A program made the translations under genes and the position numbers. This document shows, piece after piece, positions 17,091 through 25,367 of a stretch of DNA of 64,000 bases; positions within the stretch are counted from its first letter, which is position 1; every line of letters begins with the position of its first letter. The stretch covers positions 1,367 through 65,366 of the forward strand of contig JABARP010000015.1 in assembly GCA_019186825.1 (NCBI GenBank). The letters run 5' to 3'. Origin of the DNA: Pyrinomonadaceae bacterium. GTDB taxonomy: Bacteria; Acidobacteriota; Blastocatellia; Pyrinomonadales; Pyrinomonadaceae. Below the pieces are notes generated by a model that was not told the DNA's origin, searched no databases, and saw only the letters and a list, made by a program, of their open reading frames with translations.

Positions 17091-17741
17091 ATGCTCGATA
17101 CACTCAATGAAATCGAAGCGAGGGTCGTCGGAGCCCTTGTCGAAAAACAGCTGACCACTCCCGAATACTATCCGCTTACGCTTAACGCCCTGGTCAGTGC
17201 CTGCAATCAAAAGAATAATCGCGAACCCGTGATGACGCTCGATGCGGACACGGTCTCGGCGGCGATTGAGAATCTACGCGACCGGAACCTCGTTTATGTC
17301 TTTTACGGCAGCACGAGCCGCGTTCCGAAATACAAACATATGCTGCCGAGCTATTACACGCTCGAGCCGGATGAGACGGCCTTGCTGGCCGTCCTGATGC
17401 TTCGTGGGCCGCAGACGCTTGGAGAGCTTCGCGAACGCACCGGGCGAATGCACACATTCAGCGACCTTGGCGAGGTGCAGGAAGCGCTCGACCGCCTGGC
17501 CCGCCGTGATGAGCCGCTTGTTGTAAAGCTTGACCGTCAGCCGGGCCGAAAGGAAGCTCGGTTTGCACACCTTTTGTCGGGCGAAGTAACGCAAGCGGAA
17601 GTTGCCGAGATCGGTTCTGCTTCTGCCTCAAGGCATTCCGCGAATGGGCTTGCCGAGGTACGCGCCGAGGTTGCGGGGCTGCGAGCCGAGATCGAGGCGA
17701 TCAAGGCCGAATTCGCTGAGTTTCGAAAGCAGTTCGAGTGA
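17091..17741 (+). CDS. YceH-like (DUF480) protein
   Basis: This 216-residue protein matches the DUF480/YceH family: LNEIEARVVGALVEKQLTTPEYYPLTLN, then NQKNNREPVM, then a second winged-helix-like half (LRGPQTLGELRERTGRMHTF). The fold is two tandem winged helices, which suggests nucleic-acid or protein binding, but the role is not established. The last 35 residues are a heptad-like coiled coil (EVRAEVAGLRAEIEAIKAEF). Its stop is followed within 24 bp by the next gene. Confidence 0.9.
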   Translation: MLDTLNEIEARVVGALVEKQLTTPEYYPLTLNALVSACNQKNNREPVMTLDADTVSAAIENLRDRNLVYVFYGSTSRVPKYKHMLPSYYTLEPDETALLAVLMLRGPQTLGELRERTGRMHTFSDLGEVQEALDRLARRDEPLVVKLDRQPGRKEARFAHLLSGEVTQAEVAEIGSASASRHSANGLAEVRAEVAGLRAEIEAIKAEFAEFRKQFE

Positions 17742-17764
17742 AAGAAGAGCAGCAGGAGAGCCTT

Positions 17765-18031
17765 ATGAACATTCGAAAGATACGCCGTTTCTTAGGTATT
17801 TGCACCCTCCTCAACTATGCGATCCTCATCTTTTGGTTCGCGGTCTTCTCTTTGAGCTACGACTGGCTCTATCGAGTCCACACATCGTGGTTCCTGATGT
17901 CAAAAGAGAACTACAACGTCATAAACTTCCTCGCGATGGCGGTGTACAAGATCCTCGTCCTGGTGCTGAACCTGGTCCCGTACGTAGCACTCACGATAGT
18001 TGGTTCCCGTGCGGAAAAAGAAAATAGCTGA
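17765..18031 (+). CDS. Small two-helix membrane protein (DUF6868-like)
   Basis: An 88-residue protein with two hydrophobic helices (GICTLLNYAILIFWFAVFSL and ILVLVLNLVPYVALTIV) joined by a hydrophilic DWLYRVHTSWFLMSKENYN loop. It resembles short membrane proteins annotated as DUF6868; no function is known. A GTG at 17738 overlapping the yceH stop is open in frame, but AGGAGA lies six bases before the ATG at 17765, which decides the start. It is the last gene of a plus-strand pair. Confidence 0.75.
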   Translation: MNIRKIRRFLGICTLLNYAILIFWFAVFSLSYDWLYRVHTSWFLMSKENYNVINFLAMAVYKILVLVLNLVPYVALTIVGSRAEKENS

Positions 18032-18052
18032 CGGCCGGTTTGGCCATCAGCT
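18014..18052 (-). terminator. Terminator of the repeat-protein gene (minus strand)
   Basis: Read on the minus strand, AGCTGATGGCC / GGCCGTCAGCT forms a strong stem with one mismatch and a 5-nt loop, followed by ATTTTCTTTTTC. It ends the minus-strand gene that stops at 18081. Its tail overlaps the last codons of the convergent small membrane protein. Confidence 0.75.
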
Positions 18053-18080
18053 ATCTTGCTGAAAGAAGTATTATTCGAGC

Positions 18081-19091
18081 TTAGAACTCGTCCTGCTTGA
18101 ACATTCTGCCGAGGCCGAGCTTTATTTTGACGATGTCCTCGATCGATGCGTTCGGGTCTTTTGCACGAGCGTTGCGGACGTATTCAGCGTCGATATTGAA
18201 GATACGGCATTTGACGATGTCTTCAGCCGAAATGTTCGCAAGCCCTGCAGCTCGAAGTTCATTCAGGAACTCCGGCGTTACCTTGAAGATCCGGAATTTG
18301 ACCAGCGCCTGAAAATCACCTTTGTCATAGCCCATCGAGCGGATCTGGCTTACGTAGTTCGCGTCGATCCTGAAGATACGGGCCTTTACGAGGTCTTCCA
18401 TCGAGAGGTCGGGGTAGCCGGTCGCCTTCATCTCGGACATAAATTTGCCGTCGATCTTGAAGATCGTTGCCTTCAGGAGGTCATCGCGGTCGAGCTTGCC
18501 GAAGTTGGCCGAAAGAAGGTCGTTTGCCCTTTCGGAAGTAACATTCACAAAGAATGCCGTCAACGCGCGATCCTCGAAGGTCGATTGTCGAACATACTTT
18601 TCGGACGACTCTTCCTTGTAAAAATCAAATCCGAGCTGCTGCATTCTGTCAAAGAACGCACGATCAGGCGTGAATGTAAAGGTTCCGGAACCGCGGCCGT
18701 CGGTGAAGTTTCCCGAAAAGACGGCTCGGCCCGCTTCGCGCTGAATTGTAAAACTCACCGGGCCGTTCTGCGTCTGTGCCTGCGTAAGGCCGGAGAGCTC
18801 CTCGAAGCGATAGCTCTGGCCATTTGACCAGCTATCACCGCGTTGTTCGCGCCGTAAGTTGATCTGGAGCCTGGGCTCGTTCGAATTTGAATCGTTGCCG
18901 AAATCGCCAAAATCGTCGTCATCATCGCCATCGTGACTGCGGCGATGTTTATCGGCGGATGTGCGGATCTTTGCGGTCCATGTACCGGTTACTTCACTCT
19001 TTTGGGCAACGATTACGATGTTGCCAAAAACAATGATTATCACCAAAAGGCTCGAAAGAATTGCGGCTGAGGTTGTTAGTTTTGATCGCAT
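18081..19091 (-). CDS. Exported protein with four ~34-residue C-terminal repeats
   Basis: The 336-residue protein begins with a signal sequence or anchor (LTTSAAILSSLLVIIIVFGNIVIVA). It is followed by a lipocalin-like start (EVTGTWTAKI), a strongly acidic patch (GDDDDDFGDFG, preceded by His/Arg), and a beta-rich segment (SFTIQREAGRAVFSGNFTDG). The C-terminal 130 residues hold at least four copies of a unit that reads roughly DLVKARIFRIDANYV-x4-MGY, alternating helix and strand. Similar units occur at the end of some BlaR1/M56-type and exported proteins of acidobacteria; the role is unknown. ATG 19091 with AAAGGA upstream is chosen over the frame start at 19217. Confidence 0.75.
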   Translation of the reverse strand: MRSKLTTSAAILSSLLVIIIVFGNIVIVAQKSEVTGTWTAKIRTSADKHRRSHDGDDDDDFGDFGNDSNSNEPRLQINLRREQRGDSWSNGQSYRFEELSGLTQAQTQNGPVSFTIQREAGRAVFSGNFTDGRGSGTFTFTPDRAFFDRMQQLGFDFYKEESSEKYVRQSTFEDRALTAFFVNVTSERANDLLSANFGKLDRDDLLKATIFKIDGKFMSEMKATGYPDLSMEDLVKARIFRIDANYVSQIRSMGYDKGDFQALVKFRIFKVTPEFLNELRAAGLANISAEDIVKCRIFNIDAEYVRNARAKDPNASIEDIVKIKLGLGRMFKQDEF

Positions 19092-19176
19092 AAATTGAGT
19101 TATTCCTTTAGTTGCTTGCTTTGTAACAGGAGAACACCGGAAACGGTGGGTTTGTGACAAAAAATACTGCAAGGGA

Positions 19177-19214
19177 CGAAAAAGGCTGTCCGGAGAGATC
19201 CGAACAGCCCTTTT
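19177..19214 (-). terminator. Terminator of the TPR-protein gene (minus strand)
   Basis: On the minus strand GGCTGTTCGGA and TCCGGACAGCC pair around a 4-nt TCTC loop (one mismatch) and are followed by TTTTTCG. It lies 27 bp after the stop at 19241 and separates the two minus-strand genes. Confidence 0.8.
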
Positions 19215-19240
19215 CATTTGCGATCGCGGAATGATCTTGC

Positions 19241-20521
19241 CTAGTTCTTTATCTTCTGAGGCGTGATCTTTTCAGCCTTTAGGGTCGTGAGCAGGCCTTC
19301 AGCATCCTTCTTCAGGCGATGAGTATCGGGCGCCGACGACACGAACTTGCCAAGATAGTTGGCGCCTTCCTGCAGCTGAGCTTTATCACCGCTGGCATAG
19401 CCCGAATTTACGAGGCTAAGGCCGAGGCCGACAAGGCCGTCAATATTATTCGGGTCGGCGGTAAGGGCTTCGCGATATGTCTTGATAGCCTTCTCGATAT
19501 CGCCTGTCGCTAAGTACATATCTGCAAGGTTCACGAGAGCCGCATTCTTCTTGGTGACGTCGGTTTCCGAAGCGATATATTTCGGCACGAATTCCTCAGC
19601 GATCACCGGCAAACGAGGATCGACCTGGCCAGTAAGCCCGGCGATGCGGACGAGTTCCTTTATCTGGAAGAGTGAAAAGGTCGTAAGGCTTTTCGCATTC
19701 TCCGGCGTGATGTCCTTTGCGGGAGCATTAGCGACCATATCCAGGGCCTTTTTATAATTCTCGGCCGCGTCGCCCATATCCTTTCGAGCAGTTGCGAACA
19801 TCTCGTATTTTACGGTGCGGTCCGCCTTAGCACCCTTGTTGTAGGTTTCGATACCGCGACGGCGGAGAGCATCGGCCTTTTTCGCAAGGAAGGTCGGAGC
19901 CGTTCCGGCAAATTCAGGATCGCTATTGAATCCTTCTTCGTATTTGGCGATCGCAAGGTCGAAGTTGTTAGCGTCAAGAGCGGCATCACCCTCTTTAACG
20001 AGACGCTGTGCGGTTGCAAAATTCGCTTCGCTCTTGGCCTTTGCCTCTTCGTAAGCTTTCTTCTTTGCCTCGTATTCGGCCTGAGCTTTCTTCGCCTCTT
20101 CCTCGTTCTGGGGTTCGGCAGTTGTTCCGCTCTTTGCCTTTTCAAGGGCGTCGCGAACCTCTGCTTCGGTGTAATGTCTGCCGTCGCCCTCTTTTACCTC
20201 GATCTCCATACGGGTCGTGCCCGCAGAGACACCCGGCTGGATCTCTGGCCCGATGCCTGCGCCGCTGACGACCAAGGTGTACTTGTAGCCCCACATCAGT
20301 CCTGCGAAGCTAAAAAAGCCCTTTTTGTCGGTCTTGACAGGTGTCATCGCGTTGCTCTGACCATAGGCTTCGACGAGAGCGCCTTCGACCGGCACCTTCT
20401 TGCCGTCTTTCTTCATAAAGACGGTACCGCTCGTTACAGCCGTCTGAGCCGACGCGGTCAACGCGAGTCCCGCCGCAAGTGCAAACAGTGCAGCGACGGA
20501 AAAAATTCTTTTACGAAACAT
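19241..20521 (-). CDS. Exported TPR protein with N-terminal beta-sandwich domain
   Basis: The 426-residue protein starts with a signal peptide (MFRKRIFSVAALFALAAG, cleavage near ASAQ). Residues about 27-110 form a carboxypeptidase-regulatory-like beta domain (GTVFMKKDGKKVPVEGALVEAYG). An Ala/Lys/Glu coiled coil follows (about 135-165, EEEAKKAQAEYEAKKKAYEE), then tetratricopeptide repeats (VKEGDAALDANNFDLAIAKYEE; LADMYLATGDIEKAIKTYREAL). A periplasmic scaffold role is likely but unproven. A TTG four codons upstream is also open; GGAGG lies 2 bp before that TTG and 13 bp before the ATG, so neither spacing is ideal. Confidence 0.8.
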   Translation of the reverse strand: MFRKRIFSVAALFALAAGLALTASAQTAVTSGTVFMKKDGKKVPVEGALVEAYGQSNAMTPVKTDKKGFFSFAGLMWGYKYTLVVSGAGIGPEIQPGVSAGTTRMEIEVKEGDGRHYTEAEVRDALEKAKSGTTAEPQNEEEAKKAQAEYEAKKKAYEEAKAKSEANFATAQRLVKEGDAALDANNFDLAIAKYEEGFNSDPEFAGTAPTFLAKKADALRRRGIETYNKGAKADRTVKYEMFATARKDMGDAAENYKKALDMVANAPAKDITPENAKSLTTFSLFQIKELVRIAGLTGQVDPRLPVIAEEFVPKYIASETDVTKKNAALVNLADMYLATGDIEKAIKTYREALTADPNNIDGLVGLGLSLVNSGYASGDKAQLQEGANYLGKFVSSAPDTHRLKKDAEGLLTTLKAEKITPQKIKN

Positions 20522-20703
20522 TACTTTTTTCAATCCTCCGAAATTCGATAGAAACTACCGGGTATTTGATGCCGAAAGCCCCGTATCGCGTTTGTATATT
20601 AAACAGAAGATTCTATCGCAACATTGGGTCAAATGCGAACCAAACAAGGCTTCTGGCGGCCGGAGGCAGACCGTGGCGCGAATGTGCTATTGTCGGAACT
20701 AAG

Positions 20704-21792
20704 ATGAGCGAAAGAATTTACAATTTCTCAGCAGGCCCGGCGACGATGCCGACCGAGATGCTGGAGCGGGCAAAGGCCGAGTTTTTGAGCGTTCGCGGTT
20801 CCGGGATGAGCGTTATGGAGATCAGCCACCGGTCCAAACTTTTTGACGAGATCCTCGAAAAAGCCGAAAAAGGCATTCGTGCCGCTCTGAAAGTTCCGAA
20901 CAACTACCGCGTACTCTTCATACAGGGTGGTGCGACCCTGCAATTCTCAATGATCCCGATGAATCTTTTGTCGCCGGATAACTCCGCCGACCACATCGTA
21001 ACGGGGCATTGGGGTGCGTTGGCAGTGGAAGAGGCGAGCTGCATCGGCGACATCAACGTCGTTTATTCCGGCGGCGAAAACGGCTTTTCGGACGTGCCAA
21101 AGCAGGGCGAGGTACGATTCTCGCAGAATGCGTCGTATGTCCACTACACTTCGAATGAAACCGTCGATGGAGTGCAATTCGACTACGCATTGGATGCCGG
21201 TGCTCTGCCCGTCGTGTGCGATATGTCATCGGACATCCTTTCGCGGCCGATAGATGTCGAGAAATACGCCTTGATCTATGCCGGCGCTCAGAAGAATCTC
21301 GGGCCGAGCGGCGTCGTGGTGGTCGTGATCCGCGAAGACCTTCTCGACTGGGCCCCACGCCGTTTGCCGAAGCAGCTGACGTATAAAGCCTATGCTGACA
21401 ACGTCTCGATGCCGAATACGCCGAATACCTGGGCGATCTATCTGCTGGGGCTTATGTGCGATTGGCTTGAAGAGCAGGGCGGCACCGAAGGCATCGAGAA
21501 GGTCAATCGCGAGAAAGCCCGCCTCATGTACGAAGCGATAGACAAAAGCGACGGCTTCTACAAGGGCCGAGCGAAGCGATCGGCACGCTCGCTGATGAAT
21601 GTTACGTTTTCGCTCCCGACCCCTGAGCTTGACGCAAAGTTCGTTGAAGAGGGCGAGAAGAACGGCTTTAGCGGCCTTAAGGGCCACAGATCGACCGGCG
21701 GGATACGAGCGTCGATCTACAACGCGTTCCCGCTCAAGGGCGTCGAGCTGTTCGTTGATTTTATGGCGGAATTCGAACGCAAGAACGGCTAA
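20704..21792 (+). CDS. serC: Phosphoserine aminotransferase
   Basis: The 362-residue PLP enzyme converts 3-phosphohydroxypyruvate to phosphoserine in serine synthesis, and can act in pyridoxine synthesis. YNFSAGPATMPTEML at the N-terminus, LFIQGGATLQFSMIPMNL, and the PLP lysine in LIYAGAQKNLGPSG identify it; KGHRSTGGIRASIYNAFP near the end binds the substrate phosphate. The frame is open upstream to 20479, but the ATG at 20704 is the family start. It meets selA tail to tail with a 4-bp overlap. Confidence 0.97.
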   Translation: MSERIYNFSAGPATMPTEMLERAKAEFLSVRGSGMSVMEISHRSKLFDEILEKAEKGIRAALKVPNNYRVLFIQGGATLQFSMIPMNLLSPDNSADHIVTGHWGALAVEEASCIGDINVVYSGGENGFSDVPKQGEVRFSQNASYVHYTSNETVDGVQFDYALDAGALPVVCDMSSDILSRPIDVEKYALIYAGAQKNLGPSGVVVVVIREDLLDWAPRRLPKQLTYKAYADNVSMPNTPNTWAIYLLGLMCDWLEEQGGTEGIEKVNREKARLMYEAIDKSDGFYKGRAKRSARSLMNVTFSLPTPELDAKFVEEGEKNGFSGLKGHRSTGGIRASIYNAFPLKGVELFVDFMAEFERKNG

Positions 21793-23198
21793 CTGCGTCC
21801 TGCAACCAATGCGATAAGAGCCTCGGTCAGGGCGTTGTCGTCATCGACGGTGCGAAGGTCGAGGCAAACGGCATTGTCCTCGATACGAGAGATAACGGCG
21901 ATCTCACCGGAGCGAAGGACGGCGGCGATCGCGTCGGCGGAAAGCGTAGCGTGCGTGAGGGCAAGCAGGCTTGTCGCGATCCGAGCAAGCGGAGCGGTCC
22001 CTCCGCCCGTGGTCGAAAAGCCATCACGCAGTTCGACCGTAAAACCGGCGTCTTCCAACGAAGTTCGAACCTTTTCGGCAATTGCCGCGGCCCGTCCGTG
22101 GATCGCCTCTTTGGGCTCAGCTAACATTCGGATCACAGGAATTTCGCTTGACGCGGTTTCGCGTGAATATGCAGCGAGAGTTGCCTCAAGTGCAGCAGAA
22201 ATGACCTTGCCCGGGCGAAACGCACGATAGAGCGGATGCCGCCGCAGCTTTTCGACAAACTCGCGTTTCCCGACGACGATGCCCGCCTGCGGCCCGCCGA
22301 GCAGCTTATCGGCGCTGAACGCAACTATATGCACGCCCGCGTTGACCGAATCGCGAACGGTCGGTTCGTCCTGTACGCCGAGCGGCGCGAGGTCGATCAA
22401 AGCACCGGAGCCGAGGTCTTCGAACAATATGATGCCTTTCTTTTCGGCAAGCTTGGCCAACTCCGCGAGCGACGCGCTTTCCGTAAACCCGACAACGCGG
22501 TAGTTCGACGGATGAACGCGCAGTATCATTGCGGTCGCGGGATCGACTGCCACCTCGTAATCGTCGATGCTCGTGCGGTTCGTCGTCCCGACCTCGCGCA
22601 TCACGGCGCCGGATTCGGCCAGGATCTCCGGCACGCGAAAGTCGCCGCCGATCTCGACAAGCTCACCACGGGAGACGATAACTTCCTTGCTGGCGGCGAA
22701 CGCCTTCAGAACAAGATAAGCCGCTGCGGCACAATTGTTTACAACGACTGCGTCCTCGGCACCCGTGATCTCGGCAAGGAGCTTTTCCGCAAGCGGAGCG
22801 CGAACGCCGCGGCCGCCGGTGTTGAGGTCGTATTCGAGCGTGCAGTACGCGGACGCATCCGCGATCGCTTGCTGAGCTTCTGCGGAGAGCGGTGCGCGGC
22901 CGAGATTCGTGTGGATGATGACGCCGGTCGCGTTTATTACTTTCCGAAGCCTCCGCGCGAGGCTGAGGTTAGCGAGTTCGACGGTACGCGTCTCGACAGC
23001 AACGGAAACGTCGGCGAATGTCTCGCCTGCGACGAGAGCCCGGCGGGTATCAGCGATCGCCTGGCGGATCAAGTCGGTAAGGCGGCGTTTTCCGAGCCTT
23101 GCGGCCAGGTCGCTTTCGGCAAACTGCTGCAGCCATTCGTCAACTGACGGGAGCGACCGCAGCGCTGACCCTTTATCCGGCGAGACGCTATTTTTCAT
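21789..23198 (-). CDS. selA: L-seryl-tRNA(Sec) selenium transferase
   Basis: This 469-residue PLP enzyme converts seryl-tRNA(Sec) to selenocysteinyl-tRNA using selenophosphate. The first 70 residues (LPSVDEWLQ...) form the tRNA-binding N-terminal domain. VINATGVIIHTNLGRAPL, the EYDLNTGGRG segment, VVNNCAAAAYLVL and the PLP lysine in FSADKLLGGPQAG are all present, and the length is typical. selB, selD and a tRNA-Sec gene were not seen in the window; selB is commonly next door. The protein therefore implies selenocysteine use elsewhere in this genome, or an orphan gene. Confidence 0.94.
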   Translation of the reverse strand: MKNSVSPDKGSALRSLPSVDEWLQQFAESDLAARLGKRRLTDLIRQAIADTRRALVAGETFADVSVAVETRTVELANLSLARRLRKVINATGVIIHTNLGRAPLSAEAQQAIADASAYCTLEYDLNTGGRGVRAPLAEKLLAEITGAEDAVVVNNCAAAAYLVLKAFAASKEVIVSRGELVEIGGDFRVPEILAESGAVMREVGTTNRTSIDDYEVAVDPATAMILRVHPSNYRVVGFTESASLAELAKLAEKKGIILFEDLGSGALIDLAPLGVQDEPTVRDSVNAGVHIVAFSADKLLGGPQAGIVVGKREFVEKLRRHPLYRAFRPGKVISAALEATLAAYSRETASSEIPVIRMLAEPKEAIHGRAAAIAEKVRTSLEDAGFTVELRDGFSTTGGGTAPLARIATSLLALTHATLSADAIAAVLRSGEIAVISRIEDNAVCLDLRTVDDDNALTEALIALVAGRS

Positions 23199-23322
23199 TG
23201 GATTTATTCTAACCCAAACGCTGTTTGAGGAAACTTAGGCCCAATCGCAATTTCTTTCTATAGGCGCCGGAATGCGTCCGCCGCCTAACTCACCCCACGG
23301 ACCGCTCTGATCGAGAAAATTT

Positions 23323-23637
23323 ATGGCAATGATCGGCAACAGGCTTTATCGCGGCTCGAAATCGGAAGAGTCGCTCGAGATCGACCAGCAGCTTGCTCGG
23401 CTCGAAGAAGACATTCGGCGGCTGAAGATCGAATTCGATATCTATTTCAACGGTGCCACAAAACGTCCTCCGCTCGAGATGCGCGCCCGCCTCGATTCCG
23501 TCATTCGACGCATCTCCGACAACCGCTCTCTCAATTACGCGCAACGCTATCAATTCAACACGCTCGTCGCAAGATTTACGTCCTATCGCGAACTCTGGCG
23601 CCGCGGCATGAAAGCAAAAGGCGAAGACTTGATCTGA
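23323..23637 (+). CDS. Small helical hypothetical protein
   Basis: A 104-residue protein, mostly charged helix (SLEIDQQLARLEEDIRRLKIEFDIYFNG) followed by a second helical region (RARLDSVIRRISDNRSLNYAQRYQFNTLVARFTSYRELW). There is no signal, membrane segment or known motif. The composition and codon pattern look like real coding sequence, and the opposite-strand frame here is less convincing. Function unknown. It stands alone between selA and the intergenic repeat region. Confidence 0.65.
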   Translation: MAMIGNRLYRGSKSEESLEIDQQLARLEEDIRRLKIEFDIYFNGATKRPPLEMRARLDSVIRRISDNRSLNYAQRYQFNTLVARFTSYRELWRRGMKAKGEDLI

Positions 23638-23722
23638 CATCCTGGCCAGGTTGGGCTTGGGCCACGGCGTCCACGTACTAAAGCAACTCGGCAATTCTCC
23701 GGGAACTTCGTCTGTCGCCGAG

Positions 23723-23866
23723 CGGCGAAGCTCCGCTTCGCCGTCGTCAGAACTAGATCTCCATGGCGGCTTAGCCGCCGGGATGTTTGGGTGAACGGGA
23801 CGGAAAAGCGAAGCTTTCCCGCTCGGCGACGGGGTACGGCTGGCAGAGTGAAAGCCTAAGGCTTTC
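23723..23866. repeat. Cluster of four short hairpins with trinucleotide loops
   Basis: CGGCGAAGC-TCC-GCTTCGCCG (23723-23743), GGCGGC-TTA-GCCGCC (23765-23779), GGAAAAGC-GAA-GCTTTCCC (23802-23820, one mismatch) and GAAAGCC-TAA-GGCTTTC (23850-23866) follow one another at intervals of roughly 20-30 bp between one repeat and the next. All have 6-9 bp arms and exactly 3-base loops. None has a T-tract, so they are not typical terminators. Confidence 0.75.
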
Positions 23867-23925
23867 CTGCTCGGTTGGCGGAGTGAAAGGCTGAACGGGG
23901 ATTGGCGGCGATGCTGCGCCCTTTT

Positions 23926-23986
23926 TGTGCATTTTGTATCAATTTGTGCATTCTGTGCATTTTCATACAATTCGTGCAAAGTGTGC
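23926..23986. repeat. Tract with a 9-10 bp TGTGC period
   Basis: TGTGC or close variants start at 23926, 23935 (TGTAT), 23945, 23954, 23963 (degenerate), 23973 (CGTGC) and 23982, spaced 9-10 bp apart with AT-rich fill. It is non-coding and directly follows the hairpin cluster. Biological role unknown. Confidence 0.6.
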
Positions 23987-24100
23987 TTCAAATGGATGAG
24001 AGGGTCGGCTATGCTTGTTCGGTGGATGAGGATGCCGGCCTCAACTTTTGACTTTTTATTGGCTTCCGGCTTCGTAGCCGTGATAAAACTTATTTCGGAA

Positions 24101-25348
24101 ATGCTTTACGTCTCACAACTCGTCGGCCGCCCTGTCTTTGACAAGAGCAACGACAAGATCGCGGTCATTCACGACGTGATCGTGCGATACGGCCGCGATG
24201 AATATCCGCCGCTCGTCGGGTTGGTGGCGCGATACCGCCGCAGGAATTTCTTCCTGCCGCGGCAGAATGTCGCAGAGCTTTCCTCTCACGGTGCGAAGAT
24301 GCGGCTTGCCGTGCTCGATCTGACGCCGTTCATCCGCCGAGAAGGCGAAGTGCTCCTGAGAAAGGACGTGCTTGATAACCAGCTGATCGACGTCGATGGC
24401 AAACGTGTGGTTCGCGTTAACGACGTGCAGCTGATCGACACGGGCCACGTGTGGCGCGTGAGCGGAGCGGACGTTTCGCTCCAAGGGTTTGTCCGACGCC
24501 TGATGCCGCAGGGATTTTTCGGCAGCGATCGGCCGGTCGAGGTGATCGATTGGGCGGACGTCGGGTATCTTGCGACCGATACGACGACCGTTACCGTGCA
24601 GCTAAAGTCCTCAAAGGATAAGCTTTCCCGGCTTCACCCGGTTGAGATCGCGCAGCTTGCCGAGACGCTTTCGCCGATCCACCGGACAGAGGTCGTCGAG
24701 AGTCTCGATGACGAGATCGCCGCCGACACGCTCGAAGAGATGTCCACAGAGGCACAGGCCCGCATCCTCGAAGGGCTCGACGAAGAGCGTGCGGCTGACA
24801 TTCTCGAAGAGATGTCGCCGGACGATGCGGTCGATGTTCTCGACGAAATGGACGACGAGAAGAGCGAGCAGCTTTTCGCTTTGATGGAAGAGGATGAGAA
24901 GGCCGACGTCGCAGAACTGATGGCGTTCGAACACGACACGGCCGGCGGCTTGATGACGACCGAATTCGTACATTTGCCGCGTGACCTGACGGTCGCCGAA
25001 GCGATCGTCTCCCTTCGCGAGATGGCCGAGACGCCGAATATGATCTATTACCTCTACGTCGTGGAGGCGGCCGATAGCTGGAAGATCTGCGGCCTGATCA
25101 GTCTGCGTTCGCTGATACTCGCGGACCCGACGAAGAAGCTTTCGGAGGTAATGCGAACGGATTTTCGCAGTGCGCATCCGTCGGATTCCGCTCTCGATGC
25201 AGCGCAGATGATCGCGGAATACAACCTCCTGGCGTTGCCGGTCGTCGATGATGAAGGCGACATCGCGGGCATCATAACGGTCGATGATGCAATGGAGATA
25301 CTCCTTCCCAGGAACCTCGAAAGCCGTCTGCCGCGTTTGTTCGGTTAG
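24101..25348 (+). CDS. Soluble MgtE N-domain / CBS-pair protein
   Basis: The 415-residue protein has an N-terminal PRC-barrel-like half (MLYVSQLVGRPVFDKSNDKI), an MgtE_N superhelix of acidic repeats (about residues 195-285; SLDDEIAADTLEEMS, EEMSPDDAVDVLDEMDDEK), and a CBS pair (about 285-405; DTAGGLMTTEFVHL, DYNLLAL-like YNLLALPVVDDEGDIAGII). In MgtE the same cytoplasmic modules sense magnesium and gate the channel, but here there is no transmembrane channel domain. It may regulate a separate transporter. The start at 24101 is chosen by family likeness; an ATG at 24011 would add a hydrophobic 30-residue leader. Confidence 0.8.
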   Translation: MLYVSQLVGRPVFDKSNDKIAVIHDVIVRYGRDEYPPLVGLVARYRRRNFFLPRQNVAELSSHGAKMRLAVLDLTPFIRREGEVLLRKDVLDNQLIDVDGKRVVRVNDVQLIDTGHVWRVSGADVSLQGFVRRLMPQGFFGSDRPVEVIDWADVGYLATDTTTVTVQLKSSKDKLSRLHPVEIAQLAETLSPIHRTEVVESLDDEIAADTLEEMSTEAQARILEGLDEERAADILEEMSPDDAVDVLDEMDDEKSEQLFALMEEDEKADVAELMAFEHDTAGGLMTTEFVHLPRDLTVAEAIVSLREMAETPNMIYYLYVVEAADSWKICGLISLRSLILADPTKKLSEVMRTDFRSAHPSDSALDAAQMIAEYNLLALPVVDDEGDIAGIITVDDAMEILLPRNLESRLPRLFG

Positions 25349-25367
25349 TTTTTAGATCGAGACTCAG

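Larger units (their letters stand above)
23638..24100. other. Gene-poor spacer holding hairpins and a periodic tract
   Basis: This 463-bp stretch between two plus-strand genes contains no convincing gene. It has four short inverted repeats with three-base loops (23723-23866) and a tract with a TGTGC-like unit every 9-10 bp (23926-23986). The in-frame opening that precedes the downstream gene (from 24011) encodes a short hydrophobic segment but does not resemble the family's N-terminus. Confidence 0.6.

Noticed and set aside
23926-23986. The TGTGC periodic tract as a CRISPR-like array
   Set aside because: The repeat unit is about 9 bp with no spacer-sized interval, and no cas genes are present.
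23290-23991. A 233-codon minus-strand frame across the hairpin region
   Set aside because: Half is antisense to the small helical protein at 23323 and the rest translates the palindromic repeats; no signal of selection as protein.
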